A stretch of 64,000 bases of DNA from contig NZ_FOZL01000002.1 in assembly GCF_900114625.1 (NCBI RefSeq), forward strand, positions 186,001 to 250,000. Direction: 5' to 3'. A program made the translations under genes and the position numbers. Below, in pieces: positions 52,782 through 60,394 of this stretch. The stretch comes from Granulicella pectinivorans. Lineage in GTDB: Bacteria; Acidobacteriota; Terriglobia; Terriglobales; Acidobacteriaceae. Every line of letters begins with the position of its first letter. Within the stretch, counting starts at the first letter, position 1. Below the pieces are notes generated by a model. The model was not told where the DNA came from. It saw only the letters and a list, made by a program, of their open reading frames with translations, and did no database searches.

Positions 52782-53420
52782 ATGAACCCCTGGCTCATCT
52801 CCATTTCGATCGCTTACCTTCTCGGGTCTATCCCCTTTGGGTATCTTCTGGTGCGCATCTTCCGCAAGGAAGACATCCGCACCACAGGCAGCGGCAACAT
52901 CGGTGCCACCAACGTGGCCCGCTCCGGTGCCAAGGGACTCGGCATCGCCACCCTTCTCCTCGACCTCGGCAAGGCCTACGTGGCCGTCAAGATCGCCCAA
53001 CACATCGCCCCAGGCAACTGGGATCTCGCCACCATGGCTGCGGTTGCCGCCATCCTTGGCCACATCTTCCCTATCTGGCTCGGCTTTCGCGGAGGCAAGG
53101 GAGTCGCAAGCGCCCTCGGCGTCTTCCTCGCCCTCAGCCCCATGACGGCGCTCTGCATCCTCGTCATCTTCCTCGCCGTCGTACGACTTACCCGCATCGT
53201 CTCGCTCGCTTCCATCGTCGCGGCCGCGGCAATTCCGCTTCTCATGCTCCACTTCGCGCACAATATGTCGCGCATCGTCCTTTTTGGCTTTATCTTTATT
53301 CCACTTCTTGTCATCGTGAAACACCACGCCAACATCGCTCGTCTCCTTGCCGGCACAGAAAGCCGTTTCGGTTCCAAGAAGACGAACGAAAACAACGATC
53401 CAGGGAAGGCGCCCGCATGA
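52782..53420 (+). CDS. plsY: Glycerol-3-phosphate acyltransferase PlsY
   Basis: Transfers acyl from acyl-phosphate to glycerol-3-phosphate, the first step of phospholipid synthesis. The 212-aa membrane protein has the motifs LLGSIPFGYLLVR, TTGSGNIGATNVARSGAKG and HIFPIWLGFRGGKGVASALG. The ATG at 52782 follows CAGGG. It overlaps gpsA by four bases (ATGA), so the enzyme and the supplier of its substrate are translated together. The C-terminal basic tail is slightly longer than usual. Confidence 0.95.
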   Translation: MNPWLISISIAYLLGSIPFGYLLVRIFRKEDIRTTGSGNIGATNVARSGAKGLGIATLLLDLGKAYVAVKIAQHIAPGNWDLATMAAVAAILGHIFPIWLGFRGGKGVASALGVFLALSPMTALCILVIFLAVVRLTRIVSLASIVAAAAIPLLMLHFAHNMSRIVLFGFIFIPLLVIVKHHANIARLLAGTESRFGSKKTNENNDPGKAPA

Positions 53421-54409
53421 GCCGTATTGCCATTCTCGGTGCCGGAGCTTACGGCACAGCCCTCGCCATCTCACTCGCCCGCCGCGGAGGCCACGACCTC
53501 TGCCTCTGGGCCCACTCGCAGAAGCTCGCCGAGTACCTCACCGACACCGGGGAAAACCTCCCCTACCTGCCCGGCTTCACCCTCCCAGCGGACGTCAAGG
53601 TCACCAACGACCTCCCCGCCGCCATCTTCGAGGCCGACATCATCCTCTGCGTCACCCCCTCGCAGCACCTCCGCGAGACCATCACCCACATCGCGCCCAT
53701 CCTGACCCGCAACCAGGTCATCATGAGCGCCAGCAAGGGCATCGAAGACAACTCCTTCCTGCGCATGTCGCAGGTCGTGGGCTCCATCGTCAAGAACCCC
53801 TTCGCCGCCCTCTCCGGCCCGTCGTTTGCGCACGAAGTTGCCCAGGGCGCGCCCTCGGCCGTGGTCATCGCCACCACCGAAAGCTCGCTCGCGCAGAGCC
53901 TCCAGCGCGATTTCACCTCGCCCTCGCTCCGCATCTACACCAACGACGACGTCACCGGCGTCGAACTCGGCGGCGCTCTGAAGAACGTCATCGCCCTCGC
54001 CGCCGGAGTTGTGCATGGTCTGCACCTCGGCAACAACTCCGCCGCCGCCCTCATCACGCGCGGCATCGCGGAGATCACGCGCCTCGCGGTCGCCTGCGGA
54101 GGCCGCCGCCAGACCCTCGCCGGACTCTCCGGCATCGGCGATCTCGTACTCACCTGCACCGGCTCCCGCTCACGCAACCGCACGGTCGGCATCGAGCTCG
54201 GCCAGGGCCGTTCGCTCACCAGCATCATGGTCGGCCTCAACGGTCAGGTCGCGGAAGGCGTCCGCTCCACCACCGCCGCGCTCGGCCTGGCCAAGCGCTA
54301 CGGCGTAGAGATGCCCATCACCGAGCAGATGTACGCGATCCTCTACGAGGAAAAGCCGCCACGCGAGGCCATGAACGACCTGATGAGCCGTCCGGGACGC
54401 GAAGAGTAG
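53417..54409 (+). CDS. gpsA: Glycerol-3-phosphate dehydrogenase [NAD(P)+]
   Basis: Reduces dihydroxyacetone phosphate to sn-glycerol-3-phosphate. The 330-aa protein opens with the nucleotide-binding GAGAYGTALAISLARRG, continues with ALSGPSFAHEVAQGAPSAVV, the catalytic Lys in ELGGALKNVIALAAG and the substrate-binding GNNSAAALITRGIAEI, ending in the usual YGVEMPITEQMYAIL helix. The start overlaps the plsY stop. It supplies the acyl acceptor of PlsY. Confidence 0.97.
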   Translation: MSRIAILGAGAYGTALAISLARRGGHDLCLWAHSQKLAEYLTDTGENLPYLPGFTLPADVKVTNDLPAAIFEADIILCVTPSQHLRETITHIAPILTRNQVIMSASKGIEDNSFLRMSQVVGSIVKNPFAALSGPSFAHEVAQGAPSAVVIATTESSLAQSLQRDFTSPSLRIYTNDDVTGVELGGALKNVIALAAGVVHGLHLGNNSAAALITRGIAEITRLAVACGGRRQTLAGLSGIGDLVLTCTGSRSRNRTVGIELGQGRSLTSIMVGLNGQVAEGVRSTTAALGLAKRYGVEMPITEQMYAILYEEKPPREAMNDLMSRPGREE

Positions 54410-54503
54410 ACGGAAAAAGAAGCGATTCCCTGCCCACCTTCGGTTTCCTGGCATGGATAACTCTCGTAACCCGCTCCTTTTCTTGCCCATACGCGTGAGA
54501 AAC

Positions 54504-54529
54504 TGATAGACGATGTCTGTCGTCTATCA
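54504..54529 (+). promoter_or_regulatory. Hairpin covering the start codon of the GAF kinase gene
   Basis: TGATAGACGA (54504-54513) and TCGTCTATCA (54520-54529) form a perfect 10-bp stem with a 6-base loop, and the ATG at 54513-54515 straddles the end of the first arm and the loop. It is followed by AACAAAAAAAGGAGG. No ribosome binding site is seen upstream of this ATG. Confidence 0.5.
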
Positions 54530-55754
54530 AACAAAAAAAGGAGGCGCCACCCCACCCCTCTCCGAAGAGACTCGCCTCGCCGCACTCGACGCGTACTCTA
54601 TCCTGGATTCCCTCCCCGAGCAGGGTTACGACGACATCACCGCACTTGCCTCGTTCATCTGCGGCACACCGATCTCTCTCGTCTCGCTCGTCGCCAGCGA
54701 CCGTCAGTGGTTCAAATCAAAGCTTGGACTCGGCGTCAGCGAGACACCGCGCAATCAGAGCTTCTGCGCCTGCACTATTCCCACCGCGCAACCCCTCATC
54801 GTGGAAGACGCCCGTCTCGATCCGCGTTTCGCGAACAATCCCCTCGTCCTCGGCGACCCCAACATCCGCTTCTACGCCGGAGCCCCCATCATCGCGCCCG
54901 GCGGCCACATCCTTGGCACGGTCTGCGTCATCGACACCCAACCCCGCACCCTCACGGACGCCCAGCTCAAGGCACTGGAGTCCCTCGCCCGCCAGGTCAT
55001 GGCCTTGCTCGAGCTCCGCCGGACCATTGAAGCTAACGCCCGCGCCGCCGAGACCATGCGCACAGTCGAAAAGCTCGCTGTCGTCGGACGCCTCGCCTCG
55101 GCCGTCGCCCACGAGATTAATAATCCGCTTCAGTCCATGACGAACCTGCTGCACCTCGCCGGTTCCGCCCCCACCGAGCCACTCAAAGATGTCTACCTCG
55201 CCCAGACCCTCGACGAACTGGCCCGCGTCTCCCACACCATCCGCCAGACCCTGCGCTTCCATCGTCAATCCGAGAGCCCCGTACCAACGCGCCTCGGGGA
55301 ACTCGTCGAATCGGTTCTTGAGCTCTTCCGCGTGCGCCTCGAACAGTGCAGGATCGCAGTCAACGTAAGCGACCGTCAGAAACGCACGCTGCTCTGCTAC
55401 CGCGCCGACATGCATCAGGTCATCGCGAATCTGGTCAGCAACGCCTTCGACGCCCTTGCTGCATCACCGTCTCCACGCATCGAGGTCCGCATCCGCGACA
55501 CCGTCTCCCCGAGCACCGGAACAGCAGGCATTCGTCTCATCGTCGCCGACAACGGAACGGGCATGGACGCACTCACGCAGTCGCGCCTCTTCGAGCCCTT
55601 CCACTCCACCAAAGCCCCACGCGGCACCGGCCTCGGTCTATGGGTCAGTAAGGGTGTTTTGGATAAGCACCACGCCGCCCTCAGCATCCAAACAAGCCAG
55701 TCACCCACCCGCCACGGAACCGTCTTTTCCATCTTTCTGCCGTTCGCCGACTAG
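54513..55754 (+). CDS. GAF-domain sensor histidine kinase
   Basis: A 413-aa soluble kinase. Residues ~30-165 form a GAF domain (ASFICGTPISLVSLVASDRQWFKS, then AGAPIIAPGGHILGTVCVID), which may bind a small ligand or cofactor. A helical phosphoacceptor segment with VGRLASAVAHEINNPLQSM gives the phosphoacceptor His near residue 204. The ATPase domain has NLVSNAFDAL, VADNGTGMD, LFEPFHSTK and GTGLGLWVSKGVL. No membrane segment is seen and no response regulator is adjacent. The start codon lies in a hairpin, and an internal AAGGAGG in the coding sequence is not followed by a start codon. Partner unknown. Confidence 0.9.
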   Translation: MSVVYQTKKGGATPPLSEETRLAALDAYSILDSLPEQGYDDITALASFICGTPISLVSLVASDRQWFKSKLGLGVSETPRNQSFCACTIPTAQPLIVEDARLDPRFANNPLVLGDPNIRFYAGAPIIAPGGHILGTVCVIDTQPRTLTDAQLKALESLARQVMALLELRRTIEANARAAETMRTVEKLAVVGRLASAVAHEINNPLQSMTNLLHLAGSAPTEPLKDVYLAQTLDELARVSHTIRQTLRFHRQSESPVPTRLGELVESVLELFRVRLEQCRIAVNVSDRQKRTLLCYRADMHQVIANLVSNAFDALAASPSPRIEVRIRDTVSPSTGTAGIRLIVADNGTGMDALTQSRLFEPFHSTKAPRGTGLGLWVSKGVLDKHHAALSIQTSQSPTRHGTVFSIFLPFAD

Positions 55755-55833
55755 CGACAGTATCTGGATTCAAAAACAAAGCGGCGGAGCAGTCCGCACA
55801 ATCGGCACAATTGGATTCGATACGGAGTGGTGC

Positions 55834-56070
55834 AAGATCGGCCACGCGGTACTGCTGCGTCGACGTCTGCACCCTCTGCTCCGTCAGGATACGAGCGTCC
55901 CAGGCATCGCGGTTCGTACCAAAGATAGAAGCGAGAAAAGCCTGTACGCTCGCACGCTGCTCCTCACCCACATTCCTCTGCTTCAGCTCGCCATCCGCCC
56001 AATCGCGGTTCGGACGATAGCTTGTCCGGAGACACTCCTCAAGAGGGGCCAACGCCGCCGCAGTCGCCAG
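55834..56070 (-). pseudogene. Truncated Uma2 family endonuclease
   Basis: On the minus strand, codons from 56070 read LATAAALAPLEECLRTSY and continue RPNRDWADGELKQRNVGEEQ, ASVQAFLASIFGTNRDAW, ARILTEQRVQTSTQQYRVADL, the usual N-terminal half of Uma2 (DUF820) nucleases. The codon where ATG is expected is CTG, and similarity stops at the RVADL position just where the catalytic acidic motif should continue. What follows is not protein-like. It lies in the 55755-56133 gap, in which nothing else is recognisable. Dead gene fragment. Confidence 0.7.
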
Positions 56071-56133
56071 CGCGCACCTCGCTCACCGTCATCCTGAACC
56101 TCCCGCCTCCAACTCCGCTAAACTAAAGTCAGC

Positions 56134-57150
56134 ATGGCCTTCAACCTCTTCGGCAAACGCGATAAGACCCCCACCTCCCTCTTCCACTCCGGCGAATCTG
56201 TACCCGAGCCCGAACCAGAGGAGACAGCCCCCGAAAAGCGCGGCTTCCTCGACCGCATGCGCTCCGCGGTCGCCCGCACCCGCACCACGCTCAACGACCG
56301 CATGGGAGCCGTCCTCGCGCTCACCCGCGCCGTCGACGAGAGCTCCCTCGAAGACCTCGAGGCCGTCCTGCTCACCACCGACATCGGCACCACCACCACT
56401 GCCGAAATCCTCGAAACCCTCCGTCAACGCGCCATGCGCCAGGGCATCGAGTCCGGTGCCGAGCTCAAGACGCTCCTCCGCGCCGAGCTCAAGGCCGTCC
56501 TCGACCGCGTCGCCGTCCCTGTCCGTCATCCCGCCAGCCCACCCGAAGTCATCATGATGGTCGGCGTCAACGGCACCGGCAAAACGACCACCACCGGCAA
56601 ACTCGCACAACTCCTCACCAGCCAGGGCCGCAGCGTCCTGCTCTGCGCCGCCGACACCTTCCGCGCCGCAGCCATCGAGCAGCTCGAAGTCTGGGCCACC
56701 CGCTCCGGCGTCCCCCTCATCAAGACCCGCCAGGGCGGCGATCCCTCCGCCGCGCTCTACGATGCCTGCGCCGCGGCCAAGGCCCGCGGATCCCAGGTCC
56801 TCATCGTGGACACAGCAGGTCGCCTCCACACCAAGACCGACCTCATGAAGGAACTCGACAAGATGCGCCGCACCGCCGAAAAGCTGGTCCCCGGCGCGCC
56901 TCACCAGACGCTCCTCGTCATGGACGCCACCACCGGCCAGAACGGCCTCACCCAGGCCCGCCTCTTCACCGAAGCAGCCCACGTCACCGGCATCGTCCTC
57001 ACCAAGCTCGACGGCACAGCCAAGGGCGGCATCGTCCTCGCCATCGCCACCGAACTCAAACTTCCCGTCGTCTACGCCGGCACCGGCGAAAAGATCGAAG
57101 ACCTCATCCCCTTCGACTCCGAATCCTTCATCGACTCACTCCTCGACTAA
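56134..57150 (+). CDS. ftsY: Signal recognition particle receptor FtsY
   Basis: SRP receptor GTPase that docks Ffh-SRP RNA and nascent membrane proteins at the translocon. The 338-aa protein begins with a short acidic A region (EPEPEETAPEKRG), then the N domain (LDRMRSAVARTRTTLNDRM) and the G domain with GVNGTGKTTTTGKLA, DTFRAAAIEQLEVWA, DTAGRLHTKTDLM, VMDATTGQNGL and TKLDGTAKGG. The ending GTGEKIEDLIPFDSESFIDSLLD is typical. A hairpin at 57155-57199 ends the transcript. Confidence 0.97.
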   Translation: MAFNLFGKRDKTPTSLFHSGESVPEPEPEETAPEKRGFLDRMRSAVARTRTTLNDRMGAVLALTRAVDESSLEDLEAVLLTTDIGTTTTAEILETLRQRAMRQGIESGAELKTLLRAELKAVLDRVAVPVRHPASPPEVIMMVGVNGTGKTTTTGKLAQLLTSQGRSVLLCAADTFRAAAIEQLEVWATRSGVPLIKTRQGGDPSAALYDACAAAKARGSQVLIVDTAGRLHTKTDLMKELDKMRRTAEKLVPGAPHQTLLVMDATTGQNGLTQARLFTEAAHVTGIVLTKLDGTAKGGIVLAIATELKLPVVYAGTGEKIEDLIPFDSESFIDSLLD

Positions 57151-57154
57151 TCGC

Positions 57155-57199
57155 ACACACGTATCCCAAACCTCGAAATGAGACTTGGGATACGCGTGT
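57155..57199 (+). terminator. Terminator between ftsY and the Reb operon
   Basis: ACACACGTATCCCAA (57155-57169) pairs with TTGGGATACGCGTGT (57185-57199) with one mismatch. It lies between the convergent ends of ftsY and the 57206-57580 gene and can serve both. Confidence 0.7.
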
Positions 57200-57205
57200 A
57201 CTACG

Positions 57206-57580
57206 TCAGGCGTTGGCAGGCGCCATCTGCTGAGCGATCGTGTCGAGATACGTCTTGATCTGGTTCATAATGTCGGACAGGTCTGGAGAGACAAGGGACG
57301 ATTTCGCAAGATGGAGCAACTCTTCCGCTTCGGTACGCTTGCCATCGAGAATGGCTCTGGCTGCGGCCGAAGTAAAAGCCATGCGAAGCATCTGGCCATG
57401 TTGTTGCTCCGCGACAGCATTGTGAAGAGTAAGAGAGAGAGCATTCGCGAGCGACTGCAAGGCCGCCGCCTGGATCGCTTTCTGCCCTGCCAGGGCATAC
57501 AAGGCGCTGAAGTCCGGAACGGCCTGTGCCTCCGCAACTCCCTGATCGACGACCGGCTCGGGAGGAGTCTGAGAATCCAT
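57206..57580 (-). CDS. Diverged RebB-like R-body protein, last gene of operon
   Basis: A 124-aa protein. The middle (residues ~28-80) shows the RebB pattern in diverged form: LQSLANALSLTLHNAVAEQQ aligns with YQATAQALANAAHNATTAQQ of the neighbour, sharing the A-x-AL...HNA...QQ positions. The N-terminus (~1-24) is acidic and Pro-rich, and the C-terminus has an extra helical part (GKRTEAEELLHLAKSSLVS, SDIMNQIKTYLDTIAQQM). The start codon directly follows the stop of the upstream reb gene (TAAATG), preceded by AAAGGAC. It could be a structural or assembly partner of the ribbon. Homology to RebB is inferred by eye. Confidence 0.65.
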   Translation of the reverse strand: MDSQTPPEPVVDQGVAEAQAVPDFSALYALAGQKAIQAAALQSLANALSLTLHNAVAEQQHGQMLRMAFTSAAARAILDGKRTEAEELLHLAKSSLVSPDLSDIMNQIKTYLDTIAQQMAPANA

Positions 57581-57865
57581 TTAAAGTCCTTTCGTGCCTG
57601 CGTTGAGGATGTCGGACGTCGAGCTCCCCGTGCTGGCTGTGTCGACGGAGTACAGCGTGGCGACGCCCATCACCGTGGCAGCCTGTGCCGTGATATTGTT
57701 CTGCTGCTGAGCGGTCGTAGCATTGTGCGCTGCATTGGCAAGCGCCTGGGCCGTGGCCTGATAAAGAGCGGCCAGGGCCATCGCGGGCGCGGACGCCAGC
57801 GTTTCAACGCCGGACTGGGTGATGGAGTCGGTAATCTGATCGTTAACTGCAGTAGGGAATGCCAT
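57581..57865 (-). CDS. RebB family R-body protein
   Basis: A 94-aa protein starting AFPTAVNDQITDSITQSG, followed by APAMALAALYQATAQAL and NAAHNATTAQQQNN, and ending VATLYSVDTASTGSS. These are the hallmarks of the RebB/killing-trait family, whose members polymerise into R-bodies, the coiled ribbons of Caedibacter and other bacteria. The helix is long, Ala/Gln-rich and amphipathic without charge, suited to filament formation. An AAGGAG lies eight bases before the ATG. Its stop abuts the next gene. Confidence 0.88.
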   Translation of the reverse strand: MAFPTAVNDQITDSITQSGVETLASAPAMALAALYQATAQALANAAHNATTAQQQNNITAQAATVMGVATLYSVDTASTGSSTSDILNAGTKGL

Positions 57866-57900
57866 GGAACTCCTTATCCTTTCGGTTGCAGTGCCTGCGG

Positions 57901-58170
57901 TTAGCTGCCCAGAACTTTCTTGGTGGCGACTCCTGTGGTGGCAGTGTCCAGCGAGTAAAGAGTCGCTATCCCCTGCACGTTAGCCGCCTGGGCCACGGTG
58001 TTCAACTGCTGCTGTGTCATCGTGGCATTCTGTGCGGCATTTGCCAGCGCCTGAGCTGTCGCCTGGTAGAGGTTGGCCAGAGCGACGGCGGGCGAGTCGC
58101 CAACAACTTTAACGCCGGACTGGGTAACGGAGTCGGTGATCTGACTGTTGACTGCGGTGGGAAATGCCAT
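57901..58170 (-). CDS. RebB family R-body protein (paralogue)
   Basis: An 89-aa paralogue of the protein at 57581: AFPTAVNSQITDSVTQSG, then VKVVGDSPAVALANLYQATA, NAAQNATMTQQQLN and IATLYSLDTATTG. The GD-x-PA-x-AL motif before the long helix is retained. GGAGAG precedes the ATG at 58170. The gap to the next reb gene is 35 bases. Together with the 57581 and 58452 genes it gives three close RebB copies, as in the Caedibacter reb locus, which has several Reb proteins. Confidence 0.88.
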   Translation of the reverse strand: MAFPTAVNSQITDSVTQSGVKVVGDSPAVALANLYQATAQALANAAQNATMTQQQLNTVAQAANVQGIATLYSLDTATTGVATKKVLGS

Positions 58171-58199
58171 CTTCTCTCCGATCGTTCTGTCTGCTGCGG

Positions 58200-58418
58200 T
58201 TATGCGAGGCCTTCGCTTGACTGGGAATCGATGACCGCTTGTTGGGCAAGCCGGTGCGCGTTGCTGACCGCGTCGTTGGACGCGTCCGGCTGAGACGGTC
58301 CGGGGGAAGCAGTCAAGACCGAATCGTTCGGAACATTCTGGCTGGCAACATCCGGTACTGCTGCACCGGGCGCACCATCTTCCCCAGAGGCGGAATCGGC
58401 AGTTCGTTTGCTTGGCAT
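58200..58418 (-). CDS. Small Ser/Pro/Ala-rich protein within the Reb operon
   Basis: A 72-aa protein that is mostly low complexity (ASGEDGAPGAAVPD, PGPSQPDASND) and predicted to be disordered, ending in a short helix (NAHRLAQQAVIDSQ). An ideal AGGAG stands six bases upstream of the ATG at 58418. No homology is recognised. It lies 29 bases before one reb gene and 33 bases after another, so it is part of the operon and may be an assembly or ribbon-associated factor, comparable only by position to the small accessory Reb proteins. That role is inference. Confidence 0.65.
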   Translation of the reverse strand: MPSKRTADSASGEDGAPGAAVPDVASQNVPNDSVLTASPGPSQPDASNDAVSNAHRLAQQAVIDSQSSEGLA

Positions 58419-58451
58419 GGAAGCTCCTGCGCAGGAATGCGTGGAAGATGA

Positions 58452-58700
58452 CTAAGAAGCAGGCTTCTCCACCACGGAAGGAGCGTTGAGAGAGGCGACA
58501 CAGGCAGCGGTCACCGCCTGCGCCAGGATCTGCGCATTTTGCTGCGCCGACGTCGCGTTGTGGGCCGCGTTAGCCATGGCCTGCGCCGTCGCCTGGTAAA
58601 AAAAAGCCAGAGCCAGCGCTGGAGCATCGCCAATGACCTTAACGCCAGCCTGCGTAACAGCGTCGGTAATCTGGTTGTTGACTGAGGTGGGAAATGCCAT
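58452..58700 (-). CDS. RebB family R-body protein, first gene of operon
   Basis: An 82-aa protein with AFPTSVNNQITDAVTQAG, VKVIGDAPALALAFFYQATA and AMANAAHNATSAQQNAQ. The C-terminus is diverged (AACVASLNAPSVVEKPAS) and lacks the LYS-x-DTA-x-TG motif of the other two, so it may have a special position such as ribbon end or nucleation. AGAGAAACAG precedes the ATG but is a weak ribosome binding site. The next gene follows after 33 bases. Confidence 0.87.
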   Translation of the reverse strand: MAFPTSVNNQITDAVTQAGVKVIGDAPALALAFFYQATAQAMANAAHNATSAQQNAQILAQAVTAACVASLNAPSVVEKPAS

Positions 58701-59212
58701 AGGACTGTTTCTCTTTCTCGTTCTCGTTGGCTGCGTAGATGGACTCAGCGCAAAGCGTAAAAAACTGCCGCATCCGCGTGAGGGAGGTTTGCAGGCAACA
58801 GCAGAGAAAGGAGAAGGGCCGGATAGTCCACTGGGCAGGTCGTCTCGTACAAAGCCTGGACGACAAAACTGACTTTAGCCGTTGCGCGAACTGGGAAGAA
58901 TAATAGAGCAAGAAAGTGAAACGTGTCATAACCCCGGAGACTTTTTCCTGTCGCCCAGTCTTTCGAACCACGATCTCGGGTCACGGAAGCCAAGCCGCAC
59001 ACCGGTTTGGTCGTTCTGCCAACCGTTATAATCCAAACCATAGCGCCACCTTCCAGAAGAGCAACCCTGGCAACCGAAGCATGAAACACCCACCGCATCC
59101 AACAGAGTGGGAAGCCAGCCCCACATATGAGATCCCGACGTTCGAGTCCAGACATAAACCTATATTTTTGAATACTTTGAAACATTTACCCCATAGGGGG
59201 TGGAGTTCTACA
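58701..59212. other. Long divergent region between the Reb operon and ribD
   Basis: 512 bases with no convincing gene. On the plus strand TATAAT occurs at 59027-59032, flanked by GGTTTGG (59004-59010) and CCAAACC (59033-59039), a dyad around a perfect -10 hexamer; it could be the ribD promoter or an operator. No FMN riboswitch is recognised before ribD. Composition is less GC-rich than that of the genes on the plus side. The length is large for this compact genome and may hold regulatory sites for the Reb operon. Confidence 0.5.
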
Positions 59213-60385
59213 ATGCCGCTCTTGGAAGCCCATCTCGATCATCTCCCCTTCATGCAGCGAGCCCTCGACCTCGCCTCTGCGGCCTCCGGCCTCGCCTCCC
59301 CAAACCCCGTCGTCGGCTGCGTCCTCGTCCGCCAGGGGAAGATCATCGGCGAGGGTGCCCACGTCTACGAAAAGTTCGACCACGCCGAGATCGTAGCCCT
59401 CAAAGACGCGGCAGCCCGCGGAATGAACCCCGAAGGCGCCACCGCCTACGTCACCCTCGAGCCCTGCTCCCACCATGGACGCACCGGCCCCTGCGCCGAC
59501 GCGCTCATCCTCGCCGGTGTCGGCCACGTCGTCGTCGCCACCCAGGACCCCAACCCGCTCGTCGCCGGACGAGGAATCGCCAAGCTCCGCAACGCCGGCA
59601 TCGACGTCACCGTCGGCCCCCTCTGCGCCGAAGCCCGCGCCCTCAACGACACCTTCGCCCACTACATCACCACCCACCGCCCCTTCGTCACCCTCAAGGC
59701 CGCCCTCTCCGTCGACGGCAAACTCGCGCCGCCTCCCGGCCGCCGCTTCCCCAACCAGCCCTTCTGGCTCACCGGCCCCCTCGCACGCCTCGACGTCCAG
59801 CGATTGCGACACGCCTCCGACGCCATCCTCACCGGCATCGGCACCGTGCTCGCCGACGACCCCTCTCTCGCCGACCGCTCCAAACTCCCACGCCGCCGAC
59901 CGCTCCTGCGCATCGTCCTCGACTCCAAGCTCCGTCTCCCCATCGACTCGCGGCTCGTCCACACCATCGAAGACGATCTCCTCGTCCTCTGCAACGAGGA
60001 CGCCCCCACCCACCGCGCCGACAACCTCCGCTTCGCCGGAGCCCAGGTCCAGGCCATTCCGACCCACGATGGCCTCCTCAGCCTCAACGCCGTCCTCGAC
60101 ATCCTCGCCGAGCGCAACCTCACAAGCCTCCTGCTCGAATGCGGCTCAGCCCTCAACGGAGCCTTCCTCAAGCAGGACCTCGTCGACAAGTGCGTTCTCT
60201 TCTATACCGAAACCGAGCTCGGTCCGGCAGGCCTGGACTTCGCCACCGGCATCGCCTCGCCCTTCCTTTTCCAGGAGCGGCTCACCCGCACCTCTCGCGA
60301 GCCCTTCCAGAACACCAACAAGGTCGACATGCGTCTGACCGGCTACATCCACGATCCTTGGTCTCTGCAACGCCCGGTGCGCTAA
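59213..60385 (+). CDS. ribD: Bifunctional riboflavin deaminase/reductase RibD
   Basis: Carries out two steps of riboflavin synthesis: deamination of the pyrimidine and reduction of the sugar. The ATG at 59213 follows GGTGGAG by eight bases and gives 390 aa. The deaminase domain (~1-150) has HAEIVALKDA and the zinc ligands in EPCSHHGRTGPCADAL. The reductase domain (~165-390) has LKAALSVDGKLA and LLLECGSALNGAFL. It is followed by ribE after nine bases. No riboswitch is seen upstream. Confidence 0.95.
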   Translation: MPLLEAHLDHLPFMQRALDLASAASGLASPNPVVGCVLVRQGKIIGEGAHVYEKFDHAEIVALKDAAARGMNPEGATAYVTLEPCSHHGRTGPCADALILAGVGHVVVATQDPNPLVAGRGIAKLRNAGIDVTVGPLCAEARALNDTFAHYITTHRPFVTLKAALSVDGKLAPPPGRRFPNQPFWLTGPLARLDVQRLRHASDAILTGIGTVLADDPSLADRSKLPRRRPLLRIVLDSKLRLPIDSRLVHTIEDDLLVLCNEDAPTHRADNLRFAGAQVQAIPTHDGLLSLNAVLDILAERNLTSLLLECGSALNGAFLKQDLVDKCVLFYTETELGPAGLDFATGIASPFLFQERLTRTSREPFQNTNKVDMRLTGYIHDPWSLQRPVR

Positions 60386-60394
60386 CCTAGAAGC

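Noticed and set aside
58639..58971. Small ORF upstream of the Reb operon
   Set aside because: Overlaps the first reb gene in another frame and has no protein-like features.
58701..59212. FMN riboswitch ahead of ribD
   Set aside because: The conserved RFN sequence blocks are not found in the leader.
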